Assembly (NCBI GenBank): GCA_000525025.1
Contig: JCKJ01000001.1
Span: forward strand, 1,736,001-1,800,000
Length of the DNA: 64,000 nt
Source: Methylophilaceae bacterium 11
GTDB lineage: Bacteria; Pseudomonadota; Gammaproteobacteria; Burkholderiales; Methylophilaceae
Reading direction: 5' to 3'
Positions within the stretch are counted from its first letter, which is position 1. The number at the start of each line of letters is the position of its first letter. Both the position numbers and the translations under genes were made by a program. Of this stretch, positions 9,031-18,143 are shown one piece after another. The notes beneath the pieces are model-generated. The model searched no databases, was not told the DNA's origin, and saw nothing but the letters and a program-made list of their open reading frames with translations.

Positions 9031-9486
9031 ATGCTTGCATCTATCGTTAAATTTGTTGCGTTCTATCTAATTGGCAACCGTATTTCCGAAGCGAAACAAG
9101 ATTTACGTGACGTAAAGGAAAATGCGGCAGATTATGCCGAGAGCCGAGTCAAATACATTAAGCAGAATGTAACGCGCGATGTGCAACGCATGGTGAACAG
9201 CTTTATTGGGTTTTTAGTGATGTTTTCCGCGATTATTTTTAGTGGATTGCTGGGCTTAATGTGGCTGTTTGCCACGGCCTGGCAAAGCCCGGATCGCAAT
9301 CTAATTTTAGGAGTCGCTATGTTAGTGCCGTTGTGCATCAGTGCACTTATTTTTGGTGTAATTAAAACCTCTTGGAAGAAAAAGCCACTCTTAGAAGAAA
9401 CCAGCGAACTCATCGCAAAAGATTGGCAATCGTTTAGACTAGGATTAGACGGCACAGCCGACACCTCAGATGAAGCAAACCGCTAG
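9031..9486 (+). CDS. YqjE / phage-holin-superfamily membrane protein
   Basis: This 151-residue protein has an N-terminal amphipathic helix (EAKQDLRDVKENAADYAESR), two membrane helices (about 62-84 and 92-113) and a cytoplasmic tail. It fits the putative Actinobacterial-holin-X / YqjE family, which despite the name is a bacterial housekeeping envelope protein and does not indicate prophage. It is probably co-transcribed with the DUF883 gene (14-bp spacing). The response regulator follows after about 60 bp. Confidence 0.8.
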   Translation: MLASIVKFVAFYLIGNRISEAKQDLRDVKENAADYAESRVKYIKQNVTRDVQRMVNSFIGFLVMFSAIIFSGLLGLMWLFATAWQSPDRNLILGVAMLVPLCISALIFGVIKTSWKKKPLLEETSELIAKDWQSFRLGLDGTADTSDEANR

Positions 9487-9547
9487 TCCAAGCGGTTTTC
9501 AATATGTGGTTTAATCAACAAAATATTTGCTTAGTTGGGAATTGCGC

Positions 9548-10180
9548 ATGAAAAAAATTCTATTGGTCGATGACCATAAAATCGTATTACAGGGTTTGCG
9601 TAATTTAATCGCTTTGGAATCCGACCTTGAAGTTGCTGATGAGGCCACTTCAGGCGCAGAGGCGTTAAACCTTATTCGTAAAAATAGCTACGATATTGTC
9701 GTGCTAGATATTTCCATGCCGGATAAAAATGGCGTGGACACCTTGCGTGACCTCAAGCACATTGCACCCGATTTGCCGGTACTGGTACTCAGCGGCTATG
9801 CCGAAGAGCAGTATGCGCTCAACTTGATGCGTAGCGGCTGCAAAGGTTACTTGTCTAAAGATGCTGACTCAGATGAAATCATTCTTGCGATACGTACCAT
9901 TGCACAAGGCAAGCGCTATATCTCATCCCAGTTAGCTGAACTCATGACCAATGAACTCAGCCATCCATCCGAAAAGCAACTGCATGAACTGCTTTCCGAA
10001 CGCGAATTTCAGGTTTTTTTCAAACTAGCCAGTGGATCTACCCCAACAGAAATTGCAGAAGAATTGCATATCAGCATTAAAACTGTGAGCACTTATCGCA
10101 CCCGCATTTTGGAAAAAATGAGCTTAAAGACCAACGCAGACCTCACTTACTATGCCATTAAATATGCGCTGGTCACTTAG
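9548..10180 (+). CDS. LuxR/NarL-type two-component response regulator
   Basis: This encodes 210 residues from ATG 9548. An upstream in-frame TTG at 9527 is rejected because the receiver domain begins right at MKKILLVDDHK. The receiver (1-120) has acidic pair DDH, phospho-acceptor Asp in VVLDISMPD and conserved Lys in GYLSKDAD. The C-terminal LuxR HTH (about 145-205) contains LSEREFQVFFKLA and ISIKTVSTYRTRI. It is probably the partner of the kinase at 6711-8147. The kinase-small envelope genes-regulator arrangement suggests that it controls these neighbours. Confidence 0.92.
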   Translation: MKKILLVDDHKIVLQGLRNLIALESDLEVADEATSGAEALNLIRKNSYDIVVLDISMPDKNGVDTLRDLKHIAPDLPVLVLSGYAEEQYALNLMRSGCKGYLSKDADSDEIILAIRTIAQGKRYISSQLAELMTNELSHPSEKQLHELLSEREFQVFFKLASGSTPTEIAEELHISIKTVSTYRTRILEKMSLKTNADLTYYAIKYALVT

Positions 10181-10267
10181 GTTGTGTAGGACAAAACCCG
10201 ATAGAAGTACTTGAGATGATGTTTTAAACTGTGAAATGTCGAACGTAATAGTGAAGATTTTATATAT

Positions 10268-10648
10268 ATGATGCGTGTGTTATTGGTGGAAGATTCTCGG
10301 TTGTTGCGGGAATCGATTATAGAAATGTTGAAAGTCTGCGAACATGTTTCGATAGACGATTATGCGACCAATAAACAGGACGCGATCCAACTGCTAGACA
10401 CCAAACAATACGACTTTATGATTGCCGATATTGAGCTAGCCCAAGGCAATGGTTTTGAAGTGGTCAAACATACAATGAACCCGGATTACGCTTTCAAAGC
10501 ACCTCTCACACTGATGCTGACCAACCATGCGAATGGCTACTACAAAAGCCTTGCGCGTCAGTTGGGTGTTAAATACTTTTACGATAAATCGATGGATTTT
10601 GAAACCGCCATTCAAACCATCGAAAACGAATCTAAGTATTTCGTATAG
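10268..10648 (+). CDS. Stand-alone receiver-domain protein
   Basis: This encodes 126 residues: a single CheY-like receiver with LLVEDSRLLRES, phospho-acceptor Asp in MIADIELAQG and the conserved Lys near YFYDKSMDF, and no output domain. ATG 10268 or the adjacent ATG 10271 are equally possible. It is 87 bp downstream of the LuxR-type regulator, in a separate AT-rich leader containing GTAGGACAAAACCCGATAG. Inference: it acts as a phosphate sink or adaptor in the same signalling pathway. Confidence 0.85.
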   Translation: MMRVLLVEDSRLLRESIIEMLKVCEHVSIDDYATNKQDAIQLLDTKQYDFMIADIELAQGNGFEVVKHTMNPDYAFKAPLTLMLTNHANGYYKSLARQLGVKYFYDKSMDFETAIQTIENESKYFV

Positions 10649-10660
10649 CAATCACCCTAA

Positions 10661-10692
10661 TATAACAATCATCTAGTATAACAATCATCTAG
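10661..10692. repeat. Perfect 16-bp tandem duplication
   Basis: TATAACAATCATCTAG occurs twice head to tail (10661-10676 and 10677-10692) in the short gap between the receiver gene and the convergent TraB/GumN gene. It looks like a recent slippage duplication; no function is evident. Confidence 0.9.
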
Positions 10693-10699
10693 CCACGCG

Positions 10700-11563
10700 C
10701 TAACGCATGTTGAGCGGCGTTAACTTATACCCGGCTTTTTTAAATGCGGCGATCAACCCTGAGTTACCCGCCAAATGTGATGCGCCAACCGCGATAAAGG
10801 TTGCTTGTGCGTTAGCTTTAGCAATACCACGTTCTGCCATCACCACATTGCGCTCATCAAGCAGCTTGGTACGCATTTTTTCCCACAATGGTGCTGGTAA
10901 CATGCCCCCTGTGATTTGCGCATCTAAATTGGCAATCTGCTCAGCATCCCCTTTTAAATAAGCACTCATTAGTCTTTCAAAATCCTTTTCTTTTTGCTTG
11001 GGCGTACGCTTAAGTACCGCACGTAACATAACCATTTGCTCATCCAAGCTAAAATCATCCATTACGCCAAAGTGCTCTTGGGCTGTCTCAATGCCTTCCA
11101 CATCTTTCGACAAATCTTCTGATTTGGTCATAAGTAAATTATCTTGTGCAAATGGTGTCTGTGGTTTGGGCAAATCAAAAATAACCGCCAATAGCCACGG
11201 TTTCATCTGCATGGCAGCGCCTAGGTGCATGACATGAAAATCTGCCAACTCACGCACTTGCTCAAACTCTTCATTCGTCATCAGTTGAGCGATATTACCT
11301 TCTTGCAACATCAACAATTTGGGGTCTTGACTAGGGGAGACCTCCATCATGAAGGTGTCTACCTGATTCAGCGCATTGAGCACCTCTGGGGAAAACTCAG
11401 TGACGCGATTGTCATCGGTATGCATGGTGCCAAACAAATAACTGGTCACGCCAGCAGGCGATTCCATTTTCCAGAACAACCCTTTTTCTGCGGCTTGCGC
11501 TGTCAGTGCACAACCCAATAATATCATTGCGATGCAATATTGCTTGATTGAGTCAATTCTCAT
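10700..11563 (-). CDS. TraB/GumN family protein
   Basis: This 287-residue protein has a signal peptide (about 1-24, ending LTAQA) and the TraB/GumN fold: LFGTMHTDDNRV near the N-terminus, METxS-like MEVSPSQD, and FIAVGASHLAGNSG near the C-terminus. The family has Tiki/EreA-like metal-dependent hydrolase relatives, but most bacterial members are uncharacterised. It is exported, so periplasmic or outer-membrane associated. It is monocistronic; the upstream intergenic region to the divergent gene is about 120 bp. No catalytic activity can be assigned from sequence alone. Confidence 0.85.
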   Translation of the reverse strand: MRIDSIKQYCIAMILLGCALTAQAAEKGLFWKMESPAGVTSYLFGTMHTDDNRVTEFSPEVLNALNQVDTFMMEVSPSQDPKLLMLQEGNIAQLMTNEEFEQVRELADFHVMHLGAAMQMKPWLLAVIFDLPKPQTPFAQDNLLMTKSEDLSKDVEGIETAQEHFGVMDDFSLDEQMVMLRAVLKRTPKQKEKDFERLMSAYLKGDAEQIANLDAQITGGMLPAPLWEKMRTKLLDERNVVMAERGIAKANAQATFIAVGASHLAGNSGLIAAFKKAGYKLTPLNMR

Positions 11564-11681
11564 GATGGCCTAAATGGTTGTTGAACTGTACTCATAGTCT
11601 ATACAAATCAGTTGATAGTTCAAACATATCCATCTTCAAGTATAATTTTCTATCATCTAAAAACCACAATAAAGAATCCAT

Positions 11682-12134
11682 ATGTCAATTCACAAGTTCA
11701 GCACGTCTCTCCTATTGTTACTCCCGTTATTGTTTACATCAGTTGCTTATGCAGGGCCAGCTGCAGATGCAGTCGGGACTTGCTTGGCAAACTCGACAAC
11801 GGGCAAAGATAGAGTGAATTTAGCAAGATGGGTATTTGCGGCAATGACTAAGCACCCGGAAGTCAGCAGTATCGCCAACCTACCCCCAGAAAAGCTAGAG
11901 GAGATCAATATGACCAATGGCAGACTATTGACGCGCTTACTTTCGGTCGATTGTAGAAATGAGATTAAAATTGCAACCGACTTAGAGGATCCCACAGCAC
12001 TTAGAACTGCTTTCGAGTCGCTAGGTAGACTAGCCATGCAAGAGCTCATGAGCAATCCAGCAGTTGGTGCGGAATTTACATCTGGTTTGAGTAAATATGT
12101 AGATATGAAGAAAATTCAAGACGCTTTAAAATAA
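11682..12134 (+). CDS. Hypothetical periplasmic protein
   Basis: This encodes 150 residues with a clear signal peptide (1-24, LLLLLPLLFTSVAYA) and a helical mature domain with two Cys (in GTCLANS and SVDCRNE) that could form a disulfide. The sequence reads like a family of secreted alpha-helical proteins of unknown function and no named domain was recognised. It converges with the ygiQ-like gene; two hairpins occupy the 76 bp between them. Confidence 0.75.
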   Translation: MSIHKFSTSLLLLLPLLFTSVAYAGPAADAVGTCLANSTTGKDRVNLARWVFAAMTKHPEVSSIANLPPEKLEEINMTNGRLLTRLLSVDCRNEIKIATDLEDPTALRTAFESLGRLAMQELMSNPAVGAEFTSGLSKYVDMKKIQDALK

Positions 12135-12137
12135 AAT

Positions 12138-12165
12138 AAGACGCTCTCAAATAACTGAGCGTCTT
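12138..12165. terminator. Hairpin downstream of the 11682 gene
   Basis: AAGACGCTC and GAGCGTCTT form a 9-bp perfect stem with a 10-nt loop. The following bases are AAAAT and not a T-run, so it is a weak or factor-assisted terminator for the plus strand. It is palindromic and could serve both convergent genes. Confidence 0.55.
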
Positions 12166-12174
12166 AAAATATCC

Positions 12175-12211
12175 AGCGCTACATTTTTATTGCCAGTTTA
12201 AATGTAGCGCT
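12175..12211. terminator. 12-bp inverted repeat at the ygiQ 3' end
   Basis: AGCGCTACATTT and AAATGTAGCGCT form a perfect 12-bp stem with a 13-nt loop, with the last base inside the ygiQ stop codon. There is no clear T-run on either strand, so it may be a transcript-stabilising 3' hairpin and not a classical terminator. Confidence 0.55.
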
Positions 12212-14382
12212 TATTTTGATTTCTTAAACGCTGGTCTAGCCGCATTTTTAAAATTTGCAAAGGCTTTCGGCAACGGTTTGGCTTTAAAGCTCGTTCCGTC
12301 AGATTGCTTAATATTCGCCATTACCGCTGGCTGGAACGCTGGCACCAATTGCTTTTTACCCGGCCCAATCAAATCGGCTCTGCCCATGCGTTTAAGCGCC
12401 TCACGCAACATCGGCCAGTTGGCTGGGTCATGGTAACGAATAAACGCTTTATGTAGCTTGCGCACACTGCCCGATTTGGCCACAGGCACATCTTCGGAGT
12501 CCTCCGTCACTTTGCGTAGCGGATTTTTTCCTGAATGGTACATGGCGGTCGCCATCGCCATCGGTGTGGGCGTAAAGTTTTGCACTTGGTCTAATCTAAA
12601 CTCATACTTTTTGAGCCAAAGCGCTAAATTCAGCATGTCCTCATCCGTGGTTCCCGGGTGTGAGGCAATAAAGTAAGGGATCAAATACTGCTTCTTACCT
12701 GCTTCAGCACTAAACTTCTCAAACATGGCTTTAAATTCATCATACGCACCCATGCCAGGTTTCATCATTTTGCTTAGCACATTGTCTTCTGAGTGCTCAG
12801 GCGCAATTTTCAAATAGCCGCCCACATGGTGCTGCACCAGCTCTTTAACGTATTCTGGCGATTTCACGGCAAGGTCATAACGCAAACCAGAACCAATCAG
12901 GATTTTCTTCACGCCTTTAATGGCACGCGCTTTGCGGTAGAGTTGAATCAACGCGCTATGGTCAGTATTCAAGTTTTCACACACGCCAGGATAGACACAA
13001 CTGAGTTTACGGCAGGCTTTTTCAATGGTTTCCGACTTGCAAGCAATGCGATACATATTGGCGGTTGGGCCACCTAGGTCTGAAATAATTCCTGTAAAGC
13101 CATCCACTTTGTCGCGAATTTCTTCAATTTCTTTGAGGATAGAATCTTCACTACGGCTTTGAATAATACGGCCTTCATGTTCGGTGATCGAACAGAAAGT
13201 ACAGCCGCCAAAACAACCACGCATGATATTCACAGAAAAGCGAATCATCTCCCATGCAGGAATTTTGGCATTTTTATACAGTGGATGCGGCTTACGTGCG
13301 TAAGGCAAATCGTACACATAATCCATTTCTTTGGTGGTCAATGGAATGGGCGGTGGGTTCAACCACACTTCACGATCACCGTGCCTTTGTACCAATGCAC
13401 GTGCATTGCCTGGGTTAGCTTCTAAATGTAACACGCGTGAAGCATGTGCATACATGATGGGGTTGGCAATTACCTCTTCATAGCCTGGCAATCGCACTAC
13501 TTGTGTTGCACGGTCGGCTTTCGGTTTGCGTACAATCTGAATCGGGTTGGTACCCTCAGGCATTATCGGTTTAGCAGGCTCAGTCGCACAGCTGGCATCG
13601 GCTTTACCCATTTTCATTTCATATGGGTCTACCGGTTTATCCACCACACCAGGGCGGTCTAGCTTGGTACTTTCAATTTCCGACCAACCTTCTGGAATGG
13701 CTTTACGCAAAAATGCAGTGCCACGAATATCTTGAATTTCGCTGACTTTCTCACCTTTTGCAATGCGGTGACTGATCTCAATAATGGCGCGCTCAGCATT
13801 TCCATACACCAAAATATCTGCTTTGGAATCCACTAAAATAGAACGGCGCACTTTATCTGACCAATAATCGTAATGGGCAATACGACGCAAGCTGGCTTCA
13901 ATACTACCAATCACCAGCGGCACATCAGAATACGCTTCTCGACAACGCTGTGAGTACACTAGCACTGCACGGTCGGGGCGCTTATTAGGCGCAGCATCTG
14001 GCGTATAAGCATCATCCGAGCGAATTTTACGGTCTGCAGTATAGCGATTGACCATGCTATCCATATTGCCTGCGGTAATACCAAAATATAAATTGGGTTT
14101 ACCTAATACTTTGAATGCACTCGCATTTTGCCAATCGGGTTGCGCAATAATGCCTACGCGAAAGCCTTGCGCTTCTAGCAAGCGCCCAATCAGTGCAATG
14201 CCAAAGCTAGGGTGATCTACATAGGCATCACCAGACACTAAAATAATGTCGCAACTATCCCAGCCCAGTGCATCCATTTCAGCGCGGGTCATGGGTAAAA
14301 CAGAGGCTGTTCCAAAACGTTTTGCCCAATATGGGCGATAGGTATGAATCGGCTTGGCTAAACTATCGGTGTAGACTTCCAT
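12211..14382 (-). CDS. YgiQ-family radical SAM protein
   Basis: This 723-residue protein matches the UPF0313/YgiQ family. An N-terminal domain (about 1-330) with the [20 protein letters not shown] start is followed by a radical SAM core at about residue 390 with the cluster motif CFGGCTFC, where three Cys bind the [4Fe-4S] cluster. A further C-terminal extension (DUF3362-type, basic and ending AFKKSK) completes it. The reaction catalysed by YgiQ is not established. Length and start are normal for the family. It is monocistronic and converges with a small secreted protein gene. Confidence 0.9.
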   Translation of the reverse strand: MEVYTDSLAKPIHTYRPYWAKRFGTASVLPMTRAEMDALGWDSCDIILVSGDAYVDHPSFGIALIGRLLEAQGFRVGIIAQPDWQNASAFKVLGKPNLYFGITAGNMDSMVNRYTADRKIRSDDAYTPDAAPNKRPDRAVLVYSQRCREAYSDVPLVIGSIEASLRRIAHYDYWSDKVRRSILVDSKADILVYGNAERAIIEISHRIAKGEKVSEIQDIRGTAFLRKAIPEGWSEIESTKLDRPGVVDKPVDPYEMKMGKADASCATEPAKPIMPEGTNPIQIVRKPKADRATQVVRLPGYEEVIANPIMYAHASRVLHLEANPGNARALVQRHGDREVWLNPPPIPLTTKEMDYVYDLPYARKPHPLYKNAKIPAWEMIRFSVNIMRGCFGGCTFCSITEHEGRIIQSRSEDSILKEIEEIRDKVDGFTGIISDLGGPTANMYRIACKSETIEKACRKLSCVYPGVCENLNTDHSALIQLYRKARAIKGVKKILIGSGLRYDLAVKSPEYVKELVQHHVGGYLKIAPEHSEDNVLSKMMKPGMGAYDEFKAMFEKFSAEAGKKQYLIPYFIASHPGTTDEDMLNLALWLKKYEFRLDQVQNFTPTPMAMATAMYHSGKNPLRKVTEDSEDVPVAKSGSVRKLHKAFIRYHDPANWPMLREALKRMGRADLIGPGKKQLVPAFQPAVMANIKQSDGTSFKAKPLPKAFANFKNAARPAFKKSK

Positions 14383-14468
14383 AGGGCAACTATTTTACGC
14401 GCTAATGATTTGATTTAAAAGCTTTTTTTGATGTTGTATTTAAGTACTAGCCGTACTATGATTGAAGT

Positions 14469-15203
14469 ATGAATGGAATAATGAAAAAAATAAGCTATCA
14501 AGTCACCGGGATGACCTGCGGTGGTTGCGTTAAACGCGTTCAGGCCACCTTATCCCAATACGCATCACATGTAGACGTCTCACTTGACCCCGCACTAGCG
14601 ACACTGCACCAGCCCAATGCAAATATCGATGAATTGAATCAGGCACTTAGCCAAGTGGGGCATTACACATTAAGCACAATAGCATCTCCAACTGCACCTA
14701 CCACTTCTATTGAATCAACCTCTTGGTTCAGTACCTATCGGCCACTCTTATTGGTATTCGCCTATATTTTGCTCGTTTGTTCAGCGGTTGAATGGGTAGC
14801 TGGCGGGTTTGTACTGCACCGATTTATGCCAAATTTTATGGCAGGTTTTTTTTTGGCTTTCTCTTTTTTTAAACTGCTTGATCTGCCCGGATTTGCCAGC
14901 AGCTATGCCATGTACGATGTACTCGCCAAACGTTTTCCACAATACGGCTATGCCTATCCGTTTATTGAGTTGAGCTTAGGGATAGGTTACCTCATTCAGG
15001 GCGATAGCCGTTTACTCAACCTCGTGACTTTTATCGTCATGGCATTTTCCACCTTGGGCGTACTCATTGCAGTGAGTAATCGCCAAAAGATCCGTTGCGC
15101 TTGTTTGGGCGCTGTATTTAATTTACCAATGAGCACCGTCACTATTATCGAAGATTTGCTGATGGCTGGCATGGCGTTATGGATGCTGGTATCCATCGGC
15201 TAA
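14469..15203 (+). CDS. Heavy-metal-associated domain fused to MauE/DoxX-type membrane protein
   Basis: This 244-residue protein has an N-terminal HMA domain (about 5-65) with the metal-binding motif GMTCGGC, a Ser/Thr/Pro linker, and five membrane helices (about 88-240) ending in RCACLGAVFNLPMSTVT, characteristic of MauE-like redox proteins. MauE is needed for methylamine dehydrogenase assembly. The Cys pair in the CAC motif and the HMA Cys pair suggest transfer of electrons or a soft metal such as copper across the membrane. ATG 14469 or 14481 could be the start. No mau genes are nearby, so a dedicated role in methylamine oxidation cannot be claimed. Confidence 0.82.
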   Translation: MNGIMKKISYQVTGMTCGGCVKRVQATLSQYASHVDVSLDPALATLHQPNANIDELNQALSQVGHYTLSTIASPTAPTTSIESTSWFSTYRPLLLVFAYILLVCSAVEWVAGGFVLHRFMPNFMAGFFLAFSFFKLLDLPGFASSYAMYDVLAKRFPQYGYAYPFIELSLGIGYLIQGDSRLLNLVTFIVMAFSTLGVLIAVSNRQKIRCACLGAVFNLPMSTVTIIEDLLMAGMALWMLVSIG

Positions 15204-15354
15204 TCCTCAATCTATGTGATATTTGTTACGGGTATCGACTACAGAAGATTGAGGTACGGCCGATACTAATCATTGAGATGACTGAATCTTAATTCCTATA
15301 AGAATAGCCTGACTAATAATATGAACAAATTGGCAATATGAATCAATCGGCAAC

Positions 15355-18141
15355 ATGAAAAAATTAGCTTTTTTCCAACGCTTCCTACTACCACTCTTGC
15401 TTGTCGGCCTATTTGCGGTTCTTTCCACCACGGTCTACATGTTCACGCTTAACATGCGTGAAATAGAAGCAGATGCGCATCAGGAAACCAATGAGCTTGC
15501 ACACCTACTCACCATGGCCAAGAGTTTGGTAGAGGAGCGCGTGCACTCCTCTATGGAGCTATTGAAAAAAAATAGCGAGGCACTTGGCACCCCGCATATT
15601 CGTGGCACTGTTGTGCTCAATGGCGAGACGATTCCTAACTTAACGTTTGCCGAAGAAGCACAAATCCGACAAAGCAGTTTGGTCGATGGTGTCACGAGCA
15701 TCGGCAATGGCACAGCCACCTTGTTTGTCAAACACCACGATGCTTTTATTCGCATTGCCACCAACGTCAAAATCAAAAATAGCGCACGTGCTGTCGGCAC
15801 ACAATTAGACCCTACTGGCAAAGCCATTCCATTTTTACGCAAGGGAAAAGCTTTTTACGGCGTGGTTGATATTTTGGGAGAGCCCTACATCTCAGGCTAT
15901 GAGCCGATGTTTGACCAAAGTGGTATAGTCATCGGCGCATGGTATGTCGGGTACAAAGTAGACGTGAAAGCGCTGGATCAAGCCATTAAACAATGGTCGT
16001 TTTTAGACACCGGCTTTGCTGCTATCCGTGATTACAATCATCAATTGCGCTTTGTTTCAGAACGCACACAGCCATTAGCGGCACAATCCATCCTCAATCA
16101 AACAGATGATCGCTGGGTCATTATTAAAAAACGTATTCCAGATTGGAATTTTGACGCTTATATTGCCTACCCTAAACACGAAGCCTATTTGCAAAGTATA
16201 GGCAACCTCTATCCGATTTTGGTGCTAGGTAGTGTATTTGGCTGCGTGCTGTTGTTATTGGCATCGCATGCCATTAAGCGCTTTGTACTTAAACCCTTGG
16301 GCGGTGACCCGGAAACTGCTTACAACCTTGTACACCGCATAGAGCAAGGCGATTTTAATGATGATGGCACGCATGCACCCCCAGATACATTGATAGGCAA
16401 CATGCTCACCATGCGCCAGCGCATACACGATATGGTGACAGAACTTACGGAAAATGCTGATCGCCTCCGCGTGTCTTCCAGCGTATTCGAGCACGCGCAC
16501 GATGGTATTTTCATTACCGACTCCACAGCGCGTATTATTGAAGTGAACCCTGCGTTTACCGTGATTACAGGATTTAGCCGAGAGGAAGCCTTAGGCAAAA
16601 ACCCAGAAACACTAGGCTTTGCCTATCAGATCGAGGCGTTTTTCTCTCAATTTTTTGAATCTACCAAGCAGCAAGGCGAATGGCAAGGCGAGGTATGGAA
16701 CCGCCATCAGAATGGTGAAACTTATATTGCTTGGCTGGATGTGTTTCCCGTACATGCCAAAACCGGCGAGTTTCAGCACTATGTCGGGTTATTTTCTGAC
16801 ATTACGCAAGCCAAAGAACAGCAAAAATCTCTGGAACACTTGGCTTACCATGATGCATTAACCAAGCTACCGAATCGCATCTTGTTTTCAAACAGCCTGC
16901 AAAAAACGTTAGCACATGCAGAACGCACCAAAGAAGTGGTGGCTATTTGCTATTTAGATTTGGATGAGTTCAAACCCATCAACGATCAGTTTGGTCATGA
17001 AGTGGGTGACCAATTACTGGTGATGCTGGCAGAGCGTCTACAATCAAGCTTACGCAAACAAGATACCGTGGCCCGACTTGGGGGTGATGAATTTGCCTTA
17101 CTGCTGAGCGGCTTACACAGCACAACAGAGTATACAGAAACGCTGGACCGTATTTTGGCGGCGATAGAAGCGCCCTTTTATATCGCCAATCATGCGTTCT
17201 CTATCTCGGCCAGCATAGGCTATACCGTGTACCCAGGTGATAAAAACCCACCGGATACATTATTGCGCCATGCCGATCACGCCATGTATCACGCCAAAAC
17301 GCATGGCGGCAAACAATACCACCTATTTGATCTACAGCTCGCCCAATTATCACGCGATAAACATCAGCTCAAAGAAGACATTGCCAAAGCACTCTCCAAC
17401 AATCAGCTTAGCGTCTACTTTCAACCACAAATTAATGTACGCACCGGTCAGGTCGTTGGCATGGAAGCACTGATTCGCTGGCAGCATCCACAAAAAGGCT
17501 TATTACTACCCAATGATTTTTTGCCGCTGATCGAAAACACACACCAAATCATCGACATCAGCGAATGGGTGATTGAAAACGCACTGGACCAATTAAAAAA
17601 ATGGCACCTAGCTGGGTTTGATTTTTATGTGGCGGTCAACATTGCCGCGCATCATTTATTGGATAAAGGTTTTGAAACCAAGTTGGCGGCCATGCTCAGC
17701 AAATTTCCCAACGTGCCACCGCACTACTTAAACCTTGAAATTACAGAAAGCGCAGCGATTGGCGAGATTAACAATGTTACCCATATCATCCAGCAATGTA
17801 AAAAATTGGGGGTGACGTTTGCCATTGATGATTTTGGCGCCGGCTACTCGTCACTCACCTACCTACGCCGTCTCCCAGTAGACAGCATCAAGATCGACCG
17901 TTCATTTATCAACGGCATGCTAGTCGATTCCGAAGACTTAGCTGTTGTGAGCAGTATCATTACACTCTGCAAAGAATTCAAACGCACCGTCATTGCCGAA
18001 GGTGTCGAGTCTGCAGACCATGCCCAAAAACTGATGCAATTGGGGTGTGACCTAGTGCAAGGCCATAGCATTGCCAAGCCTATGCCGGCCAACAAGGTCA
18101 TGCAGTGGGCCAAAGCACACGCTCCTTTCAAGTTTAGCTAA
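15355..18141 (+). CDS. Cache-HAMP-PAS-GGDEF-EAL cyclic-di-GMP enzyme
   Basis: This 928-residue protein has TM1 (about 10-30), a periplasmic Cache-type sensor (about 31-280, with GYEPMFDQSG and GAWYVGYKVD), TM2 (about 285-305), a HAMP-like segment, PAS (about 375-495), GGDEF (about 495-660) and EAL (about 675-925). The GGDEF motif is intact with an RKQD inhibitory site upstream. The EAL domain retains MEALIRW, NLEITESA, DDFGAGYSSL and VIAEGVES, so both cyclase and phosphodiesterase activities are plausible. It ends 3 bp before aat, so it may be co-transcribed with the N-degron genes. The ligand sensed by the Cache domain is unknown. Confidence 0.93.
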   Translation: MKKLAFFQRFLLPLLLVGLFAVLSTTVYMFTLNMREIEADAHQETNELAHLLTMAKSLVEERVHSSMELLKKNSEALGTPHIRGTVVLNGETIPNLTFAEEAQIRQSSLVDGVTSIGNGTATLFVKHHDAFIRIATNVKIKNSARAVGTQLDPTGKAIPFLRKGKAFYGVVDILGEPYISGYEPMFDQSGIVIGAWYVGYKVDVKALDQAIKQWSFLDTGFAAIRDYNHQLRFVSERTQPLAAQSILNQTDDRWVIIKKRIPDWNFDAYIAYPKHEAYLQSIGNLYPILVLGSVFGCVLLLLASHAIKRFVLKPLGGDPETAYNLVHRIEQGDFNDDGTHAPPDTLIGNMLTMRQRIHDMVTELTENADRLRVSSSVFEHAHDGIFITDSTARIIEVNPAFTVITGFSREEALGKNPETLGFAYQIEAFFSQFFESTKQQGEWQGEVWNRHQNGETYIAWLDVFPVHAKTGEFQHYVGLFSDITQAKEQQKSLEHLAYHDALTKLPNRILFSNSLQKTLAHAERTKEVVAICYLDLDEFKPINDQFGHEVGDQLLVMLAERLQSSLRKQDTVARLGGDEFALLLSGLHSTTEYTETLDRILAAIEAPFYIANHAFSISASIGYTVYPGDKNPPDTLLRHADHAMYHAKTHGGKQYHLFDLQLAQLSRDKHQLKEDIAKALSNNQLSVYFQPQINVRTGQVVGMEALIRWQHPQKGLLLPNDFLPLIENTHQIIDISEWVIENALDQLKKWHLAGFDFYVAVNIAAHHLLDKGFETKLAAMLSKFPNVPPHYLNLEITESAAIGEINNVTHIIQQCKKLGVTFAIDDFGAGYSSLTYLRRLPVDSIKIDRSFINGMLVDSEDLAVVSSIITLCKEFKRTVIAEGVESADHAQKLMQLGCDLVQGHSIAKPMPANKVMQWAKAHAPFKFS

Positions 18142-18143
18142 GC

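Noticed and set aside
9031-9486. Holin-like protein as a sign of prophage
   Set aside because: The fold is that of YqjE, a bacterial envelope protein, and no phage genes are nearby.
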